Of a stretch of 35,559 nucleotides of DNA, positions 23,628-34,173 are shown piece by piece (positions within the stretch are counted from its first letter, which is position 1; each line of letters begins with the position of its first letter). The stretch comes from Agathobacter sp. GTDB lineage: Bacteria > Bacillota > Clostridia > Lachnospirales > Lachnospiraceae. The notes beneath the pieces are model-generated. The model ran no database searches. It saw only the letters and a list, made by a program, of their open reading frames with translations, and was not told where the DNA came from. The DNA lies in the NCBI GenBank assembly GCA_017481285.1, contig JAFUPI010000045.1, forward strand, positions 1 to 35,559, in the 5' to 3' direction. Made by a program: the position numbers and the translations under genes.

Positions 23628-26600
23628 TTATTTCATGTTTTTTTGTGCGGTTGAAAGCATCAGTTTAATTCGATTGAGCTGATTTACTTCCGATGCACCT
23701 GGGTCGTAATCGATGGCTACGATATTGGCTTCTGGATGCTTTCGACGAAGCTCCTTGATAACACCTTTTCCTACGATATGGTTAGGGAGGCAGGCAAATG
23801 GCTGGGTGCATACGATATTTGGTGCACCTAGTTCAATTAGTTCTAGCATTTCACCAGTTAAGAACCATCCCTCGCCAGTCTGGTTACCGATGGATACGAT
23901 TTCACTGGCTTTTTCTGCCAAGTCCCAAATGTAAGCAGTAGGTTCAAAGTGTTTACTTGCTACCAATGCTTTTCGAGCATCTTTTCTCATCCATTCAAAG
24001 AATCTGATCAGCAAGTTGTTCAGTTTTCTGGTTTTGTCGCTATCTCCTAAGTAGTCCGCCTAAAGTTTGTATTGTAGCAGCAGTAGAGGATGAAGTCTGT
24101 CAGGTCTGGCACCACGGCTTCGGCACCTTCTGCCTCTAATAAGTCTACCAGATAGTTATTGGCTACGGGGTGGAATTTCACTAGAATTTCTCCTACTACA
24201 CCAACACGAGGCTTCTTTTCATTGGTGATTGGAAGCTTGTCAAAGTCCTCTACAATCTGACGGCACATTTTGCAATACCTGTTGTGAGATAAGAATTTCT
24301 TATCCTGAGTCAGGAAGTCAATACATTTCTTTTTCCACTTTTCATGGAGCGCATTTGCAGCCCCAGTTTCTAGTTCATAAGGTCTCATGCGGTAGAGACA
24401 TCGCATGAATAAATCACCAAATTCAAGGGCGTAAAGGGCACGCTGAATGAGCTGTGGTGTGAACTTAAAACCTGGATTTTTCTCCAAACCTACCATGTTT
24501 AGTGAAATAACAGGGATATGACCTAAGCCACATTTTTCTAAGGAACGACGGATAAAGCCAATGTAGTTGGAAGCACGGCAGCCGCCACCCGTCTGCGTGA
24601 TGATAATGGCAGTTTTGTTCATGTCGTATTTGCCCGAAAGTACCGCAGTCATAATTTGTCCGATTACAATGAGCGATGGATAGCAGGCGTCATTATTTAC
24701 ATAGCGAAGCCCCGTATCAATGCACTGTTTGTTATCTACTTCTGGGATGACAATGTTCAGTCCGCATTTGCGGAAGGCTGGCAGTAACAAATCAAAGTGG
24801 ATAGGTGACATCTGAGGACAGATGATGGTGTAACCTTCCTTCTGCATCTCTTCGGTGTAGATGATACGTTCATAATTTGCTGGTTTGATATCACGTTTTT
24901 TGTTCTGCTTTGCCTTCACGCGAATAGCAGAAAGGAGAGAACGAATACGGATACGAGCAGCACCGAGATTATTTACTTCATCAATTTTTAAGCATGTATA
25001 AATCTTATCAGAGCCAGTTAAAATGTCAGCTACCTGATCTGTGGTTACGGCATCTAGACCGCAGCCGAAGGAGTTTAACTGAATCATATCCAAATCATCG
25101 CGAGTCTTTACATAGTTTGCTGCATTATAAAGACGTGAATGGTACATCCACTGGTCCATAAGGATAAGCGGACGTTCCAAATCTCCAAGGTGGGAGACAG
25201 AGTCTTCCGTCAGTACGCAGATACCATAGGAGGTAATCAGCTCTGGAATTCCATGGTTGATTTCTGGATCTACATGGTAAGGTCGCCCTGCAAGGACAAT
25301 GCCTCGGCAATTATTTCCTTCCATGTATCGAAGTACTTCTTCGCCTTTTTCACGCATTTCCATGCGGACCATAGCCAGTTCTTTCCAACCTTCTGATACC
25401 GCATCACGGATTTCTGCTTCTGGAATATTAAATTCCTTACCGAAACATGCCACAAGCTGTTGCGACAAGGTATCTTCATTGGTAAATGCCATAAATGGAT
25501 TTAAGAACTTCATCTGTCCGGAAGTGATTTCATCTACGTTATTCTTGATATTCTCCGAATAAGAGGTAACAATCGGGCAGTTGTAGTGATTGTTGGCATC
25601 TGGAAACTCGTTGCGTTCATAAGGAATGGCTGGGTAAAAAATAAAGTCTACGTTCTGATGAATCAGCCATGCAATATGACCATGAGCAAGTTTGGCTGGG
25701 TAACATTCCGATTCGCTTGGTATGGTGTCGATACCCATTTCGTAAATCTTGCGGCTGGATTGTGGTGAAAGCACTACAGAGTAGCCTAATTTTTTAAAGA
25801 AGGTCGCCCAAAAAGGATAGTTTTCGTACATATTGAGTACGCGTGGTAGTCCTACAGTGCCACGAGGAGCTTCCTTTGGATTCAATGGCTGATAATCAAA
25901 AACACGTTTCAGCTTGTATTCAAAAAGATTTGGAATATCTGCGTTTTTGCGTTCTTTCCCAAGTCCACGTTCGCAACGGTTACCAGTAATATACTGGCGA
26001 TTATCCGAGAATTTGTTGATGGTCAGCATACAGTGGTTAGTGCAGCCCTTGCAACGGGTGAGCTTGGTAGTATATGTAAGCTCCTTGATTTTTTCGATTG
26101 GGAGCATTGTAGTTTTGCAGTTTATCTCTTTGTCATGGCAGCGTTCTCTTGCAATAAGTGCAGCACCGAAAGCGCCCATGATACCAGCAATATCCGGACG
26201 GGTTACCTCTACACCAGCGATAGTTTCTAAACTGCGAAGTACGGCATCATTGTAGAAGGTGCCACCCTGTACTACGATGTTTTCGCCTAAATCCTTTGCG
26301 TCGGTCAATTTAATAACCTTGAACAAAGCATTTTTGATAACGGAGTAAGCTAAGCCAGCAGAGATGTCGGCAACAGAGGCTCCTTCCTTTTGTGCCTGTT
26401 TTACTTTTGAGTTCATAAACACGGTGCATCTGGTTCCCAAATCGATTGGATTTTTAGCAAAGAGAGCTTCCTTGGCAAAGTCAGATACAGAGTAGTTTAA
26501 GGATTTGGCAAAGGTCTCAATGAAAGAACCACAGCCAGAAGAGCAGGCTTCATTGAGCTGAACAGAGTCTACGGTCTGGTTTTTGATTTTGATACATTTC

Positions 26601-27883
26601 ATATCCTGCCCACCGATGTCTAAGATACAGTCTACTTTAGGATCGAAGAAGGCTGCGGCATAGTAATGTGCTACAGTTTCTACCTCACCTTCATCCAGCA
26701 TAAGGGCTGCCTTTAAAAGCGCTTCGCCATATCCGGTGGAACAGCTGTGGACAATATGAGCATCTGTTGGTAATTTGTCAAATAAATCGACAATGGCATT
26801 CATGGTGGTGCCTAAAAGATTACCATTATTGCTGCTGTAGAAAGAATAAAGAAGAGAGCCATCCTCAGCTACCAGTGCGATTTTGGTAGTGGTAGAGCCA
26901 GCATCAATACCCAGATAGCAGTTGCCTTTATAGCTTGCTAAATCTGCAGTTTTTACTGATTTTCTGGCGTGTCGGATTTGAAAATTTTCATATTCCTCTT
27001 CCGATTCAAAAAGTGGTTCCATACGAGCCACTTCGAACTCCATATGGATTTCCTTCGAAAGCTTTTGTTCTAAGTCAGATAATGTAGTTACAGTGTCTTT
27101 TTTGTAATTAAGAGCGGACCCCATAGCTGCGAAAAGATGTGAGTTTTCTGGCATAATGGCGTGGTCTTTATCCAAATTTAAGGTGCGGATAAAGGCATTA
27201 CGAAGTCCCGACAAAAAGTGGAGTGGACCGCCTAAAAAGGTTACATGTCCGCGGATTGGCTTTCCGCAGGCAAGCCCTGAAATGGTTTGGTTTACTACCG
27301 CCTGGAAAATAGAAGCCGCCAGGTCCTCGCGGGTTGCTCCTTCGTTAATCAGTGGCTGAATATCTGTTTTGGCAAATACGCCACAACGTGCTGCGATAGG
27401 ATAAATCGCCCTGAAATTCTTGGAATATTCATTCAGTCCTGCCGCGTCGGTCTGAATCAGGGAAGCCATCTGGTCGATGAAGGAACCTGTACCACCAGCA
27501 CAGATACCATTCATACGTTGTTCCACATTACCACCTTCAAAATAAATGATTTTGGCATCCTCGCCACCTAATTCAATGGCTACATCAGTCTCTGGCACAA
27601 AGTGTTCCAATGCGGTAGAAACAGCGATAACCTCTTGGACAAAAGGTACTTCAATGTGATTCGCCAGAGTAAGCCCACCTGAGCCTGTAATGACGGGAGA
27701 TACTTCACAGTCCTTCAGTTCTTTTAACGCTTTCTGAATAAGAGAGTGCAGAGTTTCGCGGATATTTGCGAAATGTCTTTCATAATCAGAAAACAATAAA
27801 TGGTTTTCTTCATCTAAAATTGCAATTTTTACAGTTGTGGAACCGATATCGATTCCAAGCTTATTTAATCCCTTAGTTTTCAT
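23628..27883 (-). pseudogene. Giant 2-hydroxyacyl-CoA dehydratase activase, frameshifted near its C-terminus
   Basis: An open frame of 1278 residues (27883 to 24047) begins with two ASKHA ATPase modules of the BadF/BadG/BcrA/HgdC type, [16 protein letters not shown] and [18 protein letters not shown]. The cluster-ligand contexts are [11 protein letters not shown] and [15 protein letters not shown]2229 region ([18 protein letters not shown]) and dehydratase D-component-like regions follow. The frame ends abnormally after YNTNF with RRTT. One missing A in the minus-strand TTTA(A)GG restores [16 protein letters not shown] and joins the frame ending at 23628 (GASEVNQLNRIKLML). The full protein would have about 1419 residues. 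Activases transfer electrons with ATP hydrolysis to radical dehydratases. No dehydratase subunit genes are adjacent. AGGAGG precedes the start. Confidence 0.88.
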
Positions 27884-27951
27884 TTGTGTTACCTCCTAAA
27901 AAACGGACGTGGCTTTGTAAACCATGTGATGCGATACACAAAACCACTAAC

Positions 27952-27980
27952 ATTATAAAACTATATATATGAAGAAACAA
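27952..27980 (-). promoter_or_regulatory. Promoter of the activase gene
   Basis: On the minus strand, TTGTTT (27975-27980), a 17-bp spacer and TATAAT (27952-27957). Confidence 0.65.
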
Positions 27981-28031
27981 TGGACAAATTCTAAGAAATC
28001 TATAAAAATTTTATGAAGTTCTGTAGGCAGA

Positions 28032-28061
28032 TTGACAAAAAAGTGGTTGTAAACTTATAAT
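28032..28061 (+). promoter_or_regulatory. Promoter of the rhomboid-like gene
   Basis: TTGACA (28032-28037), an 18-bp spacer and TATAAT (28056-28061), divergent from the activase promoter. Nothing else was recognised in the 242-bp intergenic region apart from a short AT palindrome near 28003-28015. Confidence 0.75.
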
Positions 28062-28125
28062 AAATCTATATGTGCATTGTTTTGTGCAGGGCAGAAAAAA
28101 GAAAGAAAAAGGATGATATTTTTTT

Positions 28126-28998
28126 ATGAATTTTATGGATAAATTACAGAAAAAATTCGGAAAATATGCGGTGTATAATCTGCAGAAATATTTGATTTTA
28201 GCTTACTGTTTGGGGCTGGTGCTGAATATGCTTTCGGTTCCTGTGACAGGCTATCTGGGATTTTCTATGGATGCCATATTACATGGACAGATTTGGAGAC
28301 TTGTAACGTGGGTGTTCTGTGCAGATGGTGGAAGCTTCATATCTCTGATTTTCTTATACTGCGTATATAGTATGGCCCAAAGTTTTGAGCAGATGGTGGG
28401 CACCTTCCGCATGAATGTGTATTTAGTAGGCGGTATGCTGCTGAATCTTTTTGGTGGAATTTTGGTATATGCGATAACCTTATTGCTTTTGGGAGAAGGT
28501 ATCAGTGTATCTTTAAGCAACTATGAAATGCTCTTTACGATATTCATGGCACTTGCACTTTGTATGCCGGAGGCAACCGTGTACCTAAGCTTTTTGTTCC
28601 CAATTAAGATGAAATGGATGTTTTTGGTATACATTGCAATGTCCATTTACCAGTTATATAACTATTTCTCCTATGGAAATGCAATAGGAGGAGTCATGTT
28701 CGGCTTAGTTACATTGGTAGTGAATGGTTCACAGATTCTTCTTTCATTACTGAATCTGTTCCTGTTTTTCCACTTGTCCAAGATTCGTCTTAGCAGAAAG
28801 CAGAAAAAGGTACAAAATGATTTCCGAAGACAGATGGCAAGCACGCCAAAACAAGGTGCTGGCAGTTCCAGACATAAATGTGCGATTTGTGGCAGAACGG
28901 AAAATGACGATCCAAACTTAAGCTTCCGTTACTGTTCGAAATGTACCGGAAATAAGGAATATTGTCAGGATCATCTCTTTACACATACGCATAATTAG
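28126..28998 (+). CDS. Rhomboid-like membrane protein with C-terminal zinc ribbon, probably not a protease
   Basis: The 290-residue protein has about six membrane segments (about 23-45, 60-83, 95-125, 130-150, 160-178, 185-215). HGQIWRLVTWVF and the YSMAQSFEQMVGT region match the start and L1/TM2 part of rhomboid-family proteins. The catalytic GxSG serine motif and the partner histidine in a later helix are not seen, so it looks like a rhomboid pseudoprotease. After a basic linker, the tail has CAIC at about residue 258, CSKC at about 278 and C-x2-H, consistent with a zinc-binding module. The role is unknown; such proteins may bind membrane clients. It has its own promoter and is followed by glnS. 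Confidence 0.7.
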   Translation: MNFMDKLQKKFGKYAVYNLQKYLILAYCLGLVLNMLSVPVTGYLGFSMDAILHGQIWRLVTWVFCADGGSFISLIFLYCVYSMAQSFEQMVGTFRMNVYLVGGMLLNLFGGILVYAITLLLLGEGISVSLSNYEMLFTIFMALALCMPEATVYLSFLFPIKMKWMFLVYIAMSIYQLYNYFSYGNAIGGVMFGLVTLVVNGSQILLSLLNLFLFFHLSKIRLSRKQKKVQNDFRRQMASTPKQGAGSSRHKCAICGRTENDDPNLSFRYCSKCTGNKEYCQDHLFTHTHN

Positions 28999-29007
28999 TG
29001 ATATAAT
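28978..29007 (+). promoter_or_regulatory. glnS promoter
   Basis: TTTACA (28978-28983), an 18-bp spacer and TATAAT (29002-29007), overlapping the end of the rhomboid-like gene. The leader is only about 32 bases, so there is no room for a T-box. Confidence 0.6.
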
Positions 29008-29045
29008 AATATGTCGCTCGATGCGGCATTAGGAGGAAATAGATT

Positions 29046-30734
29046 ATGGAAAATGAAGCAGTAGTTTCAAAAAATTTCATTGAAAATATTATCGAAAAGG
29101 ATTTAGCAGAAGGTCATTGCGATAGTATCTGCACCAGATTCCCACCAGAACCTAACGGATATCTTCATATTGGACATGCAAAGGCTATTCTTATAAATCA
29201 TGGTTTGGCTCAGAAATACGGTGGAAAATTCAACATGCGTTTTGATGACACCAACCCAACCAAAGAAAAAATTGAATTCGTAGAATCCATCAAAGCTGAC
29301 GTAGCTTGGCTGGGTGCAGATTGGGAAGATAGATTGTATTTTGCATCCGAATACTTTGACAAAATGTACGAAGGTGCAATCGAATTGATTAAAAAAGGTA
29401 AGGCTTATGTATCTGACCTTACTGCAGATGAAATTCGTGAATATCGTGGTACTCTTACCGAACCTGGAAAAGAAGATCCATATTCTACACGTAGTATTGA
29501 AGAAAACTTAGATCTTTTCATTCGTATGAAAAATGGTGAATTTGAGGATGGCAGCAAGGTGCTTCGTGCTCGTATTGATATGGCATCAAACAATATCAAT
29601 ATGCGTGACCCAGTTATTTACCGTGTGGCTCACATGACACATCACAGTGCTGGTGATAAATGGTGTATCTACCCAATGTATGACTTTGCTCATCCGATTG
29701 AAGATGCAGTAGAAGGCATCACACATTCCATCTGTACTTTGGAATTTGAAGACCACAGACCACTTTATGACTGGGTATTGATCGAGCTTGGTTATAAGAA
29801 GACTGCGGAAGATTCTCCAAAGCAGATTGAGTTTGCGAAATTATATTTGAAAAACGTTGTAACAGGAAAACGTTATATCAAGAAATTAGTAGAAGAAGGC
29901 ATCGTAGATGGTTGGGATGATCCACGTCTGGTATCTATCGCAGCCCTTCGTCGTAGAGGTTTTACACCAGAATCCATCAAGATGTTCGTTGAACTCTGTG
30001 GTGTTTCTAAAGCAAACAGTATCGTAGATTATCCAATGCTCGAATACTGCATCCGTGAAGACTTAAAGATGAAGAAACCACGTATGATGGCCATTTTAGA
30101 TCCAATCAAAGTAGTAATCGACAACTATCCTGAAGGACAGGTGGATTATTTAGAAATCGACAACAACTTAGAAAACCCAGAGCTTGGCAAACGCCAGGTT
30201 CCATTTACAAAAGAGCTTTATATTGACCGTGAAGACTTCATGGAAGAACCACCAAAGAAATACTTCCGTATGTTCCCAGGCAACGAGGTGCGTCTCATGA
30301 ACGCATACCTTGTAACCTGCAACAGTGTAGAGAAGGATGCAGACGGCAATATCGTAGCGATTCATTGTACTTATGATCCAGAATCTAAGGGCGGTAACGC
30401 ACCAGATGGACGTAAGGTAAAAGGAACGATTCACTGGGTATCTGCAGAATACGGCAAGAAAGTAACCGTTCGTTTATATGAAAATATCATTGACGAAGAT
30501 CTCGGTGTATACAATGAGGATGGAAGCCTTAACTTAAATCCAAATTCACTTACCGTACTGGACAACTGTATCGTAGAACCAGCGCTTATGGAAGCAAAGG
30601 CATTTGACAGCTACCAGTTCGTACGTCAGGGATTCTTCTGTACTGACTACAAGGATTCTGTAGAAGGACAGCCGGTATTCAATCGTATTGTATCATTAAA
30701 GAGCTCATTTAAATTGCCTACTAACAATGCGTAG
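29046..30734 (+). CDS. glnS: Glutamine--tRNA ligase
   Basis: The 562-residue class I aminoacyl-tRNA synthetase is the usual length for GlnRS and charges tRNA-Gln with glutamine in the cytosol. Present are [17 protein letters not shown] with the HIGH motif (about residues 34-50), FDDTNPTKE, the [14 protein letters not shown] region and [14 protein letters not shown] before ALRRRG. The KMSKS position reads [13 protein letters not shown], a divergent form in which Lys-Arg is kept and the serine is replaced by glycine. The C-terminal anticodon-binding beta barrels are complete and end near [14 protein letters not shown]. The AGGAGG site is well spaced. Its presence implies direct Gln-tRNA charging in addition to or instead of the amidotransferase route. 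Confidence 0.97.
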   Translation: MENEAVVSKNFIENIIEKDLAEGHCDSICTRFPPEPNGYLHIGHAKAILINHGLAQKYGGKFNMRFDDTNPTKEKIEFVESIKADVAWLGADWEDRLYFASEYFDKMYEGAIELIKKGKAYVSDLTADEIREYRGTLTEPGKEDPYSTRSIEENLDLFIRMKNGEFEDGSKVLRARIDMASNNINMRDPVIYRVAHMTHHSAGDKWCIYPMYDFAHPIEDAVEGITHSICTLEFEDHRPLYDWVLIELGYKKTAEDSPKQIEFAKLYLKNVVTGKRYIKKLVEEGIVDGWDDPRLVSIAALRRRGFTPESIKMFVELCGVSKANSIVDYPMLEYCIREDLKMKKPRMMAILDPIKVVIDNYPEGQVDYLEIDNNLENPELGKRQVPFTKELYIDREDFMEEPPKKYFRMFPGNEVRLMNAYLVTCNSVEKDADGNIVAIHCTYDPESKGGNAPDGRKVKGTIHWVSAEYGKKVTVRLYENIIDEDLGVYNEDGSLNLNPNSLTVLDNCIVEPALMEAKAFDSYQFVRQGFFCTDYKDSVEGQPVFNRIVSLKSSFKLPTNNA

Positions 30735-30738
30735 GATA

Positions 30739-30753
30739 TGGCGCAAAGCGCCA
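30739..30753 (+). other. Small intercistronic hairpin
   Basis: TGGCGC-AAA-GCGCCA lies between glnS and the DUF2225 gene. It lacks a T-run, so it is more likely an mRNA processing or stability element than a terminator. Confidence 0.5.
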
Positions 30754-30776
30754 AATACATAGATAAGGTGTAGATT

Positions 30777-31643
30777 ATGGATAAGATTTTATCGGGATTA
30801 GCAAAATTCGGATTAGATGAAAATTTAGTAAAAGACCTATTTGAGGAAGAGAGTTCTTCTTCCAGACCAAATGGAGAACCAACCGTTGCGAAGGCAATAG
30901 AGCCGCCAAAGGAAACAGATTTCTTGTTGCTGAAATCAGTACGTTGTCCAATTTGTGATGGAACCTTCCGTACTCCAGTGATTAAATCAGGAAGAGCGAA
31001 GAGAAAAGAACCTGATTTGGATTTGCGTCCTCGTTTTGAGTATATTGATACAAATAAATATGATATCGCATCTTGTCCAAAGTGTGGTTTTACTGCGATG
31101 CATCGTTATTTTGGTAATCTTGCACCAGTACATGCGAAGCTGATCAAAGAAGGTGTTTTGATGAAACTCAAAAATCCTCCAGCGAAGGCAATCACTGATT
31201 TAGAAGTAATAAGCTATGATTCCGCAATCGATTTGTATAAGATTGCACTTTATACCTCAGTAGTCAAGAAAGCGAAAAATAGTGAGAAAGCATATACTTG
31301 TTTAAAGATAGCTTGGTTGCTTCGTGGAAAAATCGAAGAGTTATCTGTAGATGCAGAGAAGAATAAAGAAGTAATTGCAGCATGTCAGAAAGACTATGAC
31401 ACGTTCTATAAACAGGCGTTTGATGGTTTCGTAAAGGCAATGTCTTCTGAAAACTACCCAATGGCAGGTATGGATCAGAGTACTGTGGATTTGCTGATTG
31501 CAGCTATGGCATACAATCTGGGGCAGTATGAATATGCTTCCCGTTTTGTATCCGGCCTTATTGTATCAAGAACAGCCGGCAGCAATATCAAGAACCGTGC
31601 CCATGATTTGAAAGAGAAGATTGTGGAGAAATTAAAGAAATAG
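30777..31643 (+). CDS. DUF2225 family protein
   Basis: The 288-residue cytosolic protein has a zinc-ribbon-like N-terminal half, with C-P-I-C (VRCPICDGTF, about residue 58) and C-P-K-C (IASCPKCGFTA, about 100). It is followed by a helical TPR-like region (about 140-285) rich in Ala, Leu and Tyr. This is the architecture of DUF2225, a widespread Firmicute and Spirochaete family of unknown function. It may act as a protein-binding scaffold, but nothing in the context fixes a role. It starts 42 bp after glnS with an AAGGTG site, probably co-transcribed, and ends at a terminator. Confidence 0.88.
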   Translation: MDKILSGLAKFGLDENLVKDLFEEESSSSRPNGEPTVAKAIEPPKETDFLLLKSVRCPICDGTFRTPVIKSGRAKRKEPDLDLRPRFEYIDTNKYDIASCPKCGFTAMHRYFGNLAPVHAKLIKEGVLMKLKNPPAKAITDLEVISYDSAIDLYKIALYTSVVKKAKNSEKAYTCLKIAWLLRGKIEELSVDAEKNKEVIAACQKDYDTFYKQAFDGFVKAMSSENYPMAGMDQSTVDLLIAAMAYNLGQYEYASRFVSGLIVSRTAGSNIKNRAHDLKEKIVEKLKK

Positions 31644-31651
31644 TTTTAAGG

Positions 31652-31679
31652 CCGCCTGGAAGCAATTTCAGGCGGTTTT
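31652..31679 (+). terminator. Terminator or attenuator before the LTA synthase gene
   Basis: CCGCCTG and CAGGCGG, extended by G-U and A-T pairs, are followed by TTTTA. The hairpin ends about 20 bases before the chosen start of the next gene. Confidence 0.75.
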
Positions 31680-31700
31680 ATGTGTTTGGAGTTACAAAAG

Positions 31701-33800
31701 ATGATTAGGATTTTCGGATATATTGTTGTATCATTCTTATGGCTGGAAGCCGTATATCATGTTGCAATATTCGGGTTGAACGGCGTTCAACCTTTGCTAA
31801 TGCTAGCTTTTGCTATATTTGTGGCAGGTGTTGAAACCATATTTGTGAGGCTGACGAAAAAAAGAGGTGTGAACCTAGGATTCCTTTGGGGAGTTCAGGG
31901 ATTGAATTTCTTTTTGTTTGTAGTTCAGTTGGTATATTATAAGATATTTACTCGCCCGCTTATGTTAGAGGTAGCATTTGTGACCGGTGGTGATGCCCTG
32001 ACTGATTTTGCCGGTGTGGCGCTGGATGGTATCAAAAATAGTATCGTGCCAATTTTGCTTATGGCACTGCCACTAATAGTCATGGCGGTTTTGCTCAAAA
32101 AGAAGATTCTGTTGTTAGAACAGAATACGAAAAAGGAATGGCTTGGAAATGGCGGTATAATTGTGGCTGGATTATTATCTGTGTGCCTGCTGCTAGTAGG
32201 TGCTTACCATTCCGAAGACGAGTTTTATGGAGAATATCAGGAGTTTTATGCTCCAGATGAAATCGTGCAAGAGTATGGTGTGTTACCCTTGTATGCCCGT
32301 CAATTGATGTTTGATTTGCTTCCAGAAAAAGCAACTGAAGTATGGCAGGGCGGGATTCCCGTAGTGGAAGCTACCGAATCTGTGGAACCATCTGGCACAG
32401 AAATGGGAACAGAGGTGGAGGAACCAGAGATTGAGACGGGGCCTGTGATTGATACTTCACCAAACGTTTTGAACATAGATTTCGATGCATTGAAAGCCAA
32501 TGGCGACGGAAATATCGACTGGCTTGCAGATGTTATGCAGAATATGTCGCCAAGCAAGAAAAATGAATATACCGGTATGATGAAGGGATATAATTTAATT
32601 TATATTACAGCGGAAGCCTTTTCACCCTATGCCGTGAGCGAGGAACTCACACCTACATTATACAAGATGATTAATAGTGGTGTGGTGGTGAAGGATTACT
32701 ATATTCCACTTTGGAATACGAGTACTTCAGATGGAGAATATGTAAACCTAATGGGGCAAATTCCAGATGGCACACATAGTTTCCGCCGTACCCAGTACAA
32801 TACCTATCCATATTCGCTCCCTGCCTATTTTGAAGCAGAGGGAGCAAAGAGTTATGCATATCATAACAATTCATTGTCTTATTATGACAGATATATTACA
32901 CATCCGAATTTAGGATTTGACTTTAAGGCAGCATTGCGTGGAAGCCTGTCCTTAGAAGCATGGGGACACAAAATCTTTCAGATGAATGATCCGAAGGCAT
33001 GGCCAAGCTCCGACTATGACATGATGGTAGGAACGGTGCCAGAATGGATTGATGATGAGCGTTTCTTTGCGTACTATATGACCTTGTCAGGACATACCAA
33101 TTATACTTGGGCGGGAAACCAGATGGCTAGAAAAAATCAGGAGTTGGTGTCACATTTGCCATATTCCGAGCAGATGAAAGCCTATATCGCCTGCAATTAT
33201 GAGGTGGAACGAGCGCTTACATATATAGTGGAACAGCTTACCGCTGCAGGAAAACTGGATACTACGTTGATTGTTCTGAGTGCAGACCATCATCCTTATG
33301 GAATGAAGAATGTAAAGAGTGAAATGGAAGCATTCAATGGCACGACAATGACTAATTTGGATGTACAGAGAAACTGTCTCGTGATGTGGAACAGTCAGAT
33401 GGAACCGGTTGTTGTAGAGAAAACATGTAGTGCTTTGGATATATTACCAACGATTATGAATCTCTTTGGCTTCGAATATGATTCTCGCCTGTTTGCAGGC
33501 AGAGACATGTTGTCGGACAGCCCATCTTTGGTTGTATTTTCGAACCGAAGCTTTATTACGGATTCGGTTATCTATGATGCATCAACCAATACCATCACGC
33601 CTCGTACGGAAACAGCGGTTTCTGGTGATTATATCGAAGCCATGAAAGCATATGTCAAGACGATGTTCCAGTATTCCGCAGGAATATTGAACCATGGATT
33701 TGATGAGGCTGTGGGAGAAGTGGTAATTGAGAAACCAAAACAGAGTATTGATAAAACATTTTTTCAGAAACCTTTTAAAGAAATATATGTGTATGAATAA
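31701..33800 (+). CDS. LTA synthase-type sulfatase-superfamily membrane enzyme
   Basis: ATG 31701 is preferred, with GGAG nine bases upstream, over ATG 31680, which abuts the terminator hairpin. The product has 699 residues. Five membrane segments lie in residues 1-175. After a Glu/Thr-rich linker (about 205-245) comes the extracellular sulfatase-fold domain, with ITAEAFSPYAV (metal site), STSDGEYVNLMG with the likely catalytic Thr, AYYMTLSGHTNYTW, and VLSADHHPYG near the end. This matches LtaS-like enzymes, which polymerise glycerol-phosphate from phosphatidylglycerol onto a lipid anchor outside the cell. A transferase to other glycopolymers is an alternative. It is preceded by a terminator and has no clear promoter of its own. 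Confidence 0.88.
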   Translation: MIRIFGYIVVSFLWLEAVYHVAIFGLNGVQPLLMLAFAIFVAGVETIFVRLTKKRGVNLGFLWGVQGLNFFLFVVQLVYYKIFTRPLMLEVAFVTGGDALTDFAGVALDGIKNSIVPILLMALPLIVMAVLLKKKILLLEQNTKKEWLGNGGIIVAGLLSVCLLLVGAYHSEDEFYGEYQEFYAPDEIVQEYGVLPLYARQLMFDLLPEKATEVWQGGIPVVEATESVEPSGTEMGTEVEEPEIETGPVIDTSPNVLNIDFDALKANGDGNIDWLADVMQNMSPSKKNEYTGMMKGYNLIYITAEAFSPYAVSEELTPTLYKMINSGVVVKDYYIPLWNTSTSDGEYVNLMGQIPDGTHSFRRTQYNTYPYSLPAYFEAEGAKSYAYHNNSLSYYDRYITHPNLGFDFKAALRGSLSLEAWGHKIFQMNDPKAWPSSDYDMMVGTVPEWIDDERFFAYYMTLSGHTNYTWAGNQMARKNQELVSHLPYSEQMKAYIACNYEVERALTYIVEQLTAAGKLDTTLIVLSADHHPYGMKNVKSEMEAFNGTTMTNLDVQRNCLVMWNSQMEPVVVEKTCSALDILPTIMNLFGFEYDSRLFAGRDMLSDSPSLVVFSNRSFITDSVIYDASTNTITPRTETAVSGDYIEAMKAYVKTMFQYSAGILNHGFDEAVGEVVIEKPKQSIDKTFFQKPFKEIYVYE

Positions 33801-33947
33801 AATTGTAATTGCAGATTTACATTTTCAATGATACAATCAAGGCACGAAGATATATTAAACATCTTTTATATAAAAGTCTTTATATAAGCGTACGTTCTGA
33901 CGTGTTTTTCTTGGCTTTTTCTGGGCCTAATTAATGTATCTGTTTTC

Positions 33948-33986
33948 TAGATAAGATCTATCAATTGTGAAAAATAAGTATATAAT
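33948..33986 (+). promoter_or_regulatory. Candidate promoter/operator of the toxin-antitoxin pair
   Basis: TATAAT at 33981-33986 lies 26 bases before the antitoxin start, with no strong -35. The dyad TAGAT-AAG-ATCTA (33948-33960) just upstream could be an autoregulatory site. The rest of the 212-bp gap from 33801 holds AT-rich DNA with a 14-bp palindrome CTTTTATATAAAAG at 33863-33876 and nothing else I recognise. Confidence 0.45.
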
Positions 33987-34012
33987 AACGAAGTATGAAA
34001 AAGGAGTGTTTT

Positions 34013-34162
34013 ATGGAAACTATTCAAAGAACGAATCCCGCTTATGCTTTAGAAGATGCAAGAAATGTCTTATTTTCGAAATTGGATGAAGCCATAGATG
34101 ATATGGAAAACGGAAGAGTGATTTCAGAAGAGGAAATGTGGGCAGAGCTTGATGCAATTTAA
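34013..34162 (+). CDS. Short antitoxin of a RelE/ParE-type pair
   Basis: The 49-residue protein has AAGGAG six bases before the ATG. It is acidic and helical, reading from METIQRTNPAYALEDARN to NGRVISEEEMWAELDAI. The C-terminal half resembles the toxin-binding arm of RelB/Phd-type antitoxins. No full DNA-binding domain is visible in so short a protein. The RelE/ParE toxin gene starts 11 bp after its stop, the standard antitoxin-first order. The assignment rests mainly on position, size and charge. Confidence 0.75.
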   Translation: METIQRTNPAYALEDARNVLFSKLDEAIDDMENGRVISEEEMWAELDAI

Positions 34163-34173
34163 GCAGGTGCATC

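Noticed and set aside
27884..28125. Possible riboswitch or leader RNA in the divergent activase/rhomboid gap
   Set aside because: Only two divergent promoters and AT-rich DNA were seen; no conserved riboswitch core was recognised.
31680..31700. Earlier ATG for the LTA synthase-like protein
   Set aside because: It would start right at the end of the terminator T-run with no ribosome binding site; ATG 31701 has GGAG nine bases upstream.
33863..33876. 14-bp palindrome CTTTTATATAAAAG as terminator of the LTA synthase gene
   Set aside because: It has no loop, no GC and no T-run, so it would not terminate transcription; it is likely AT-rich coincidence.
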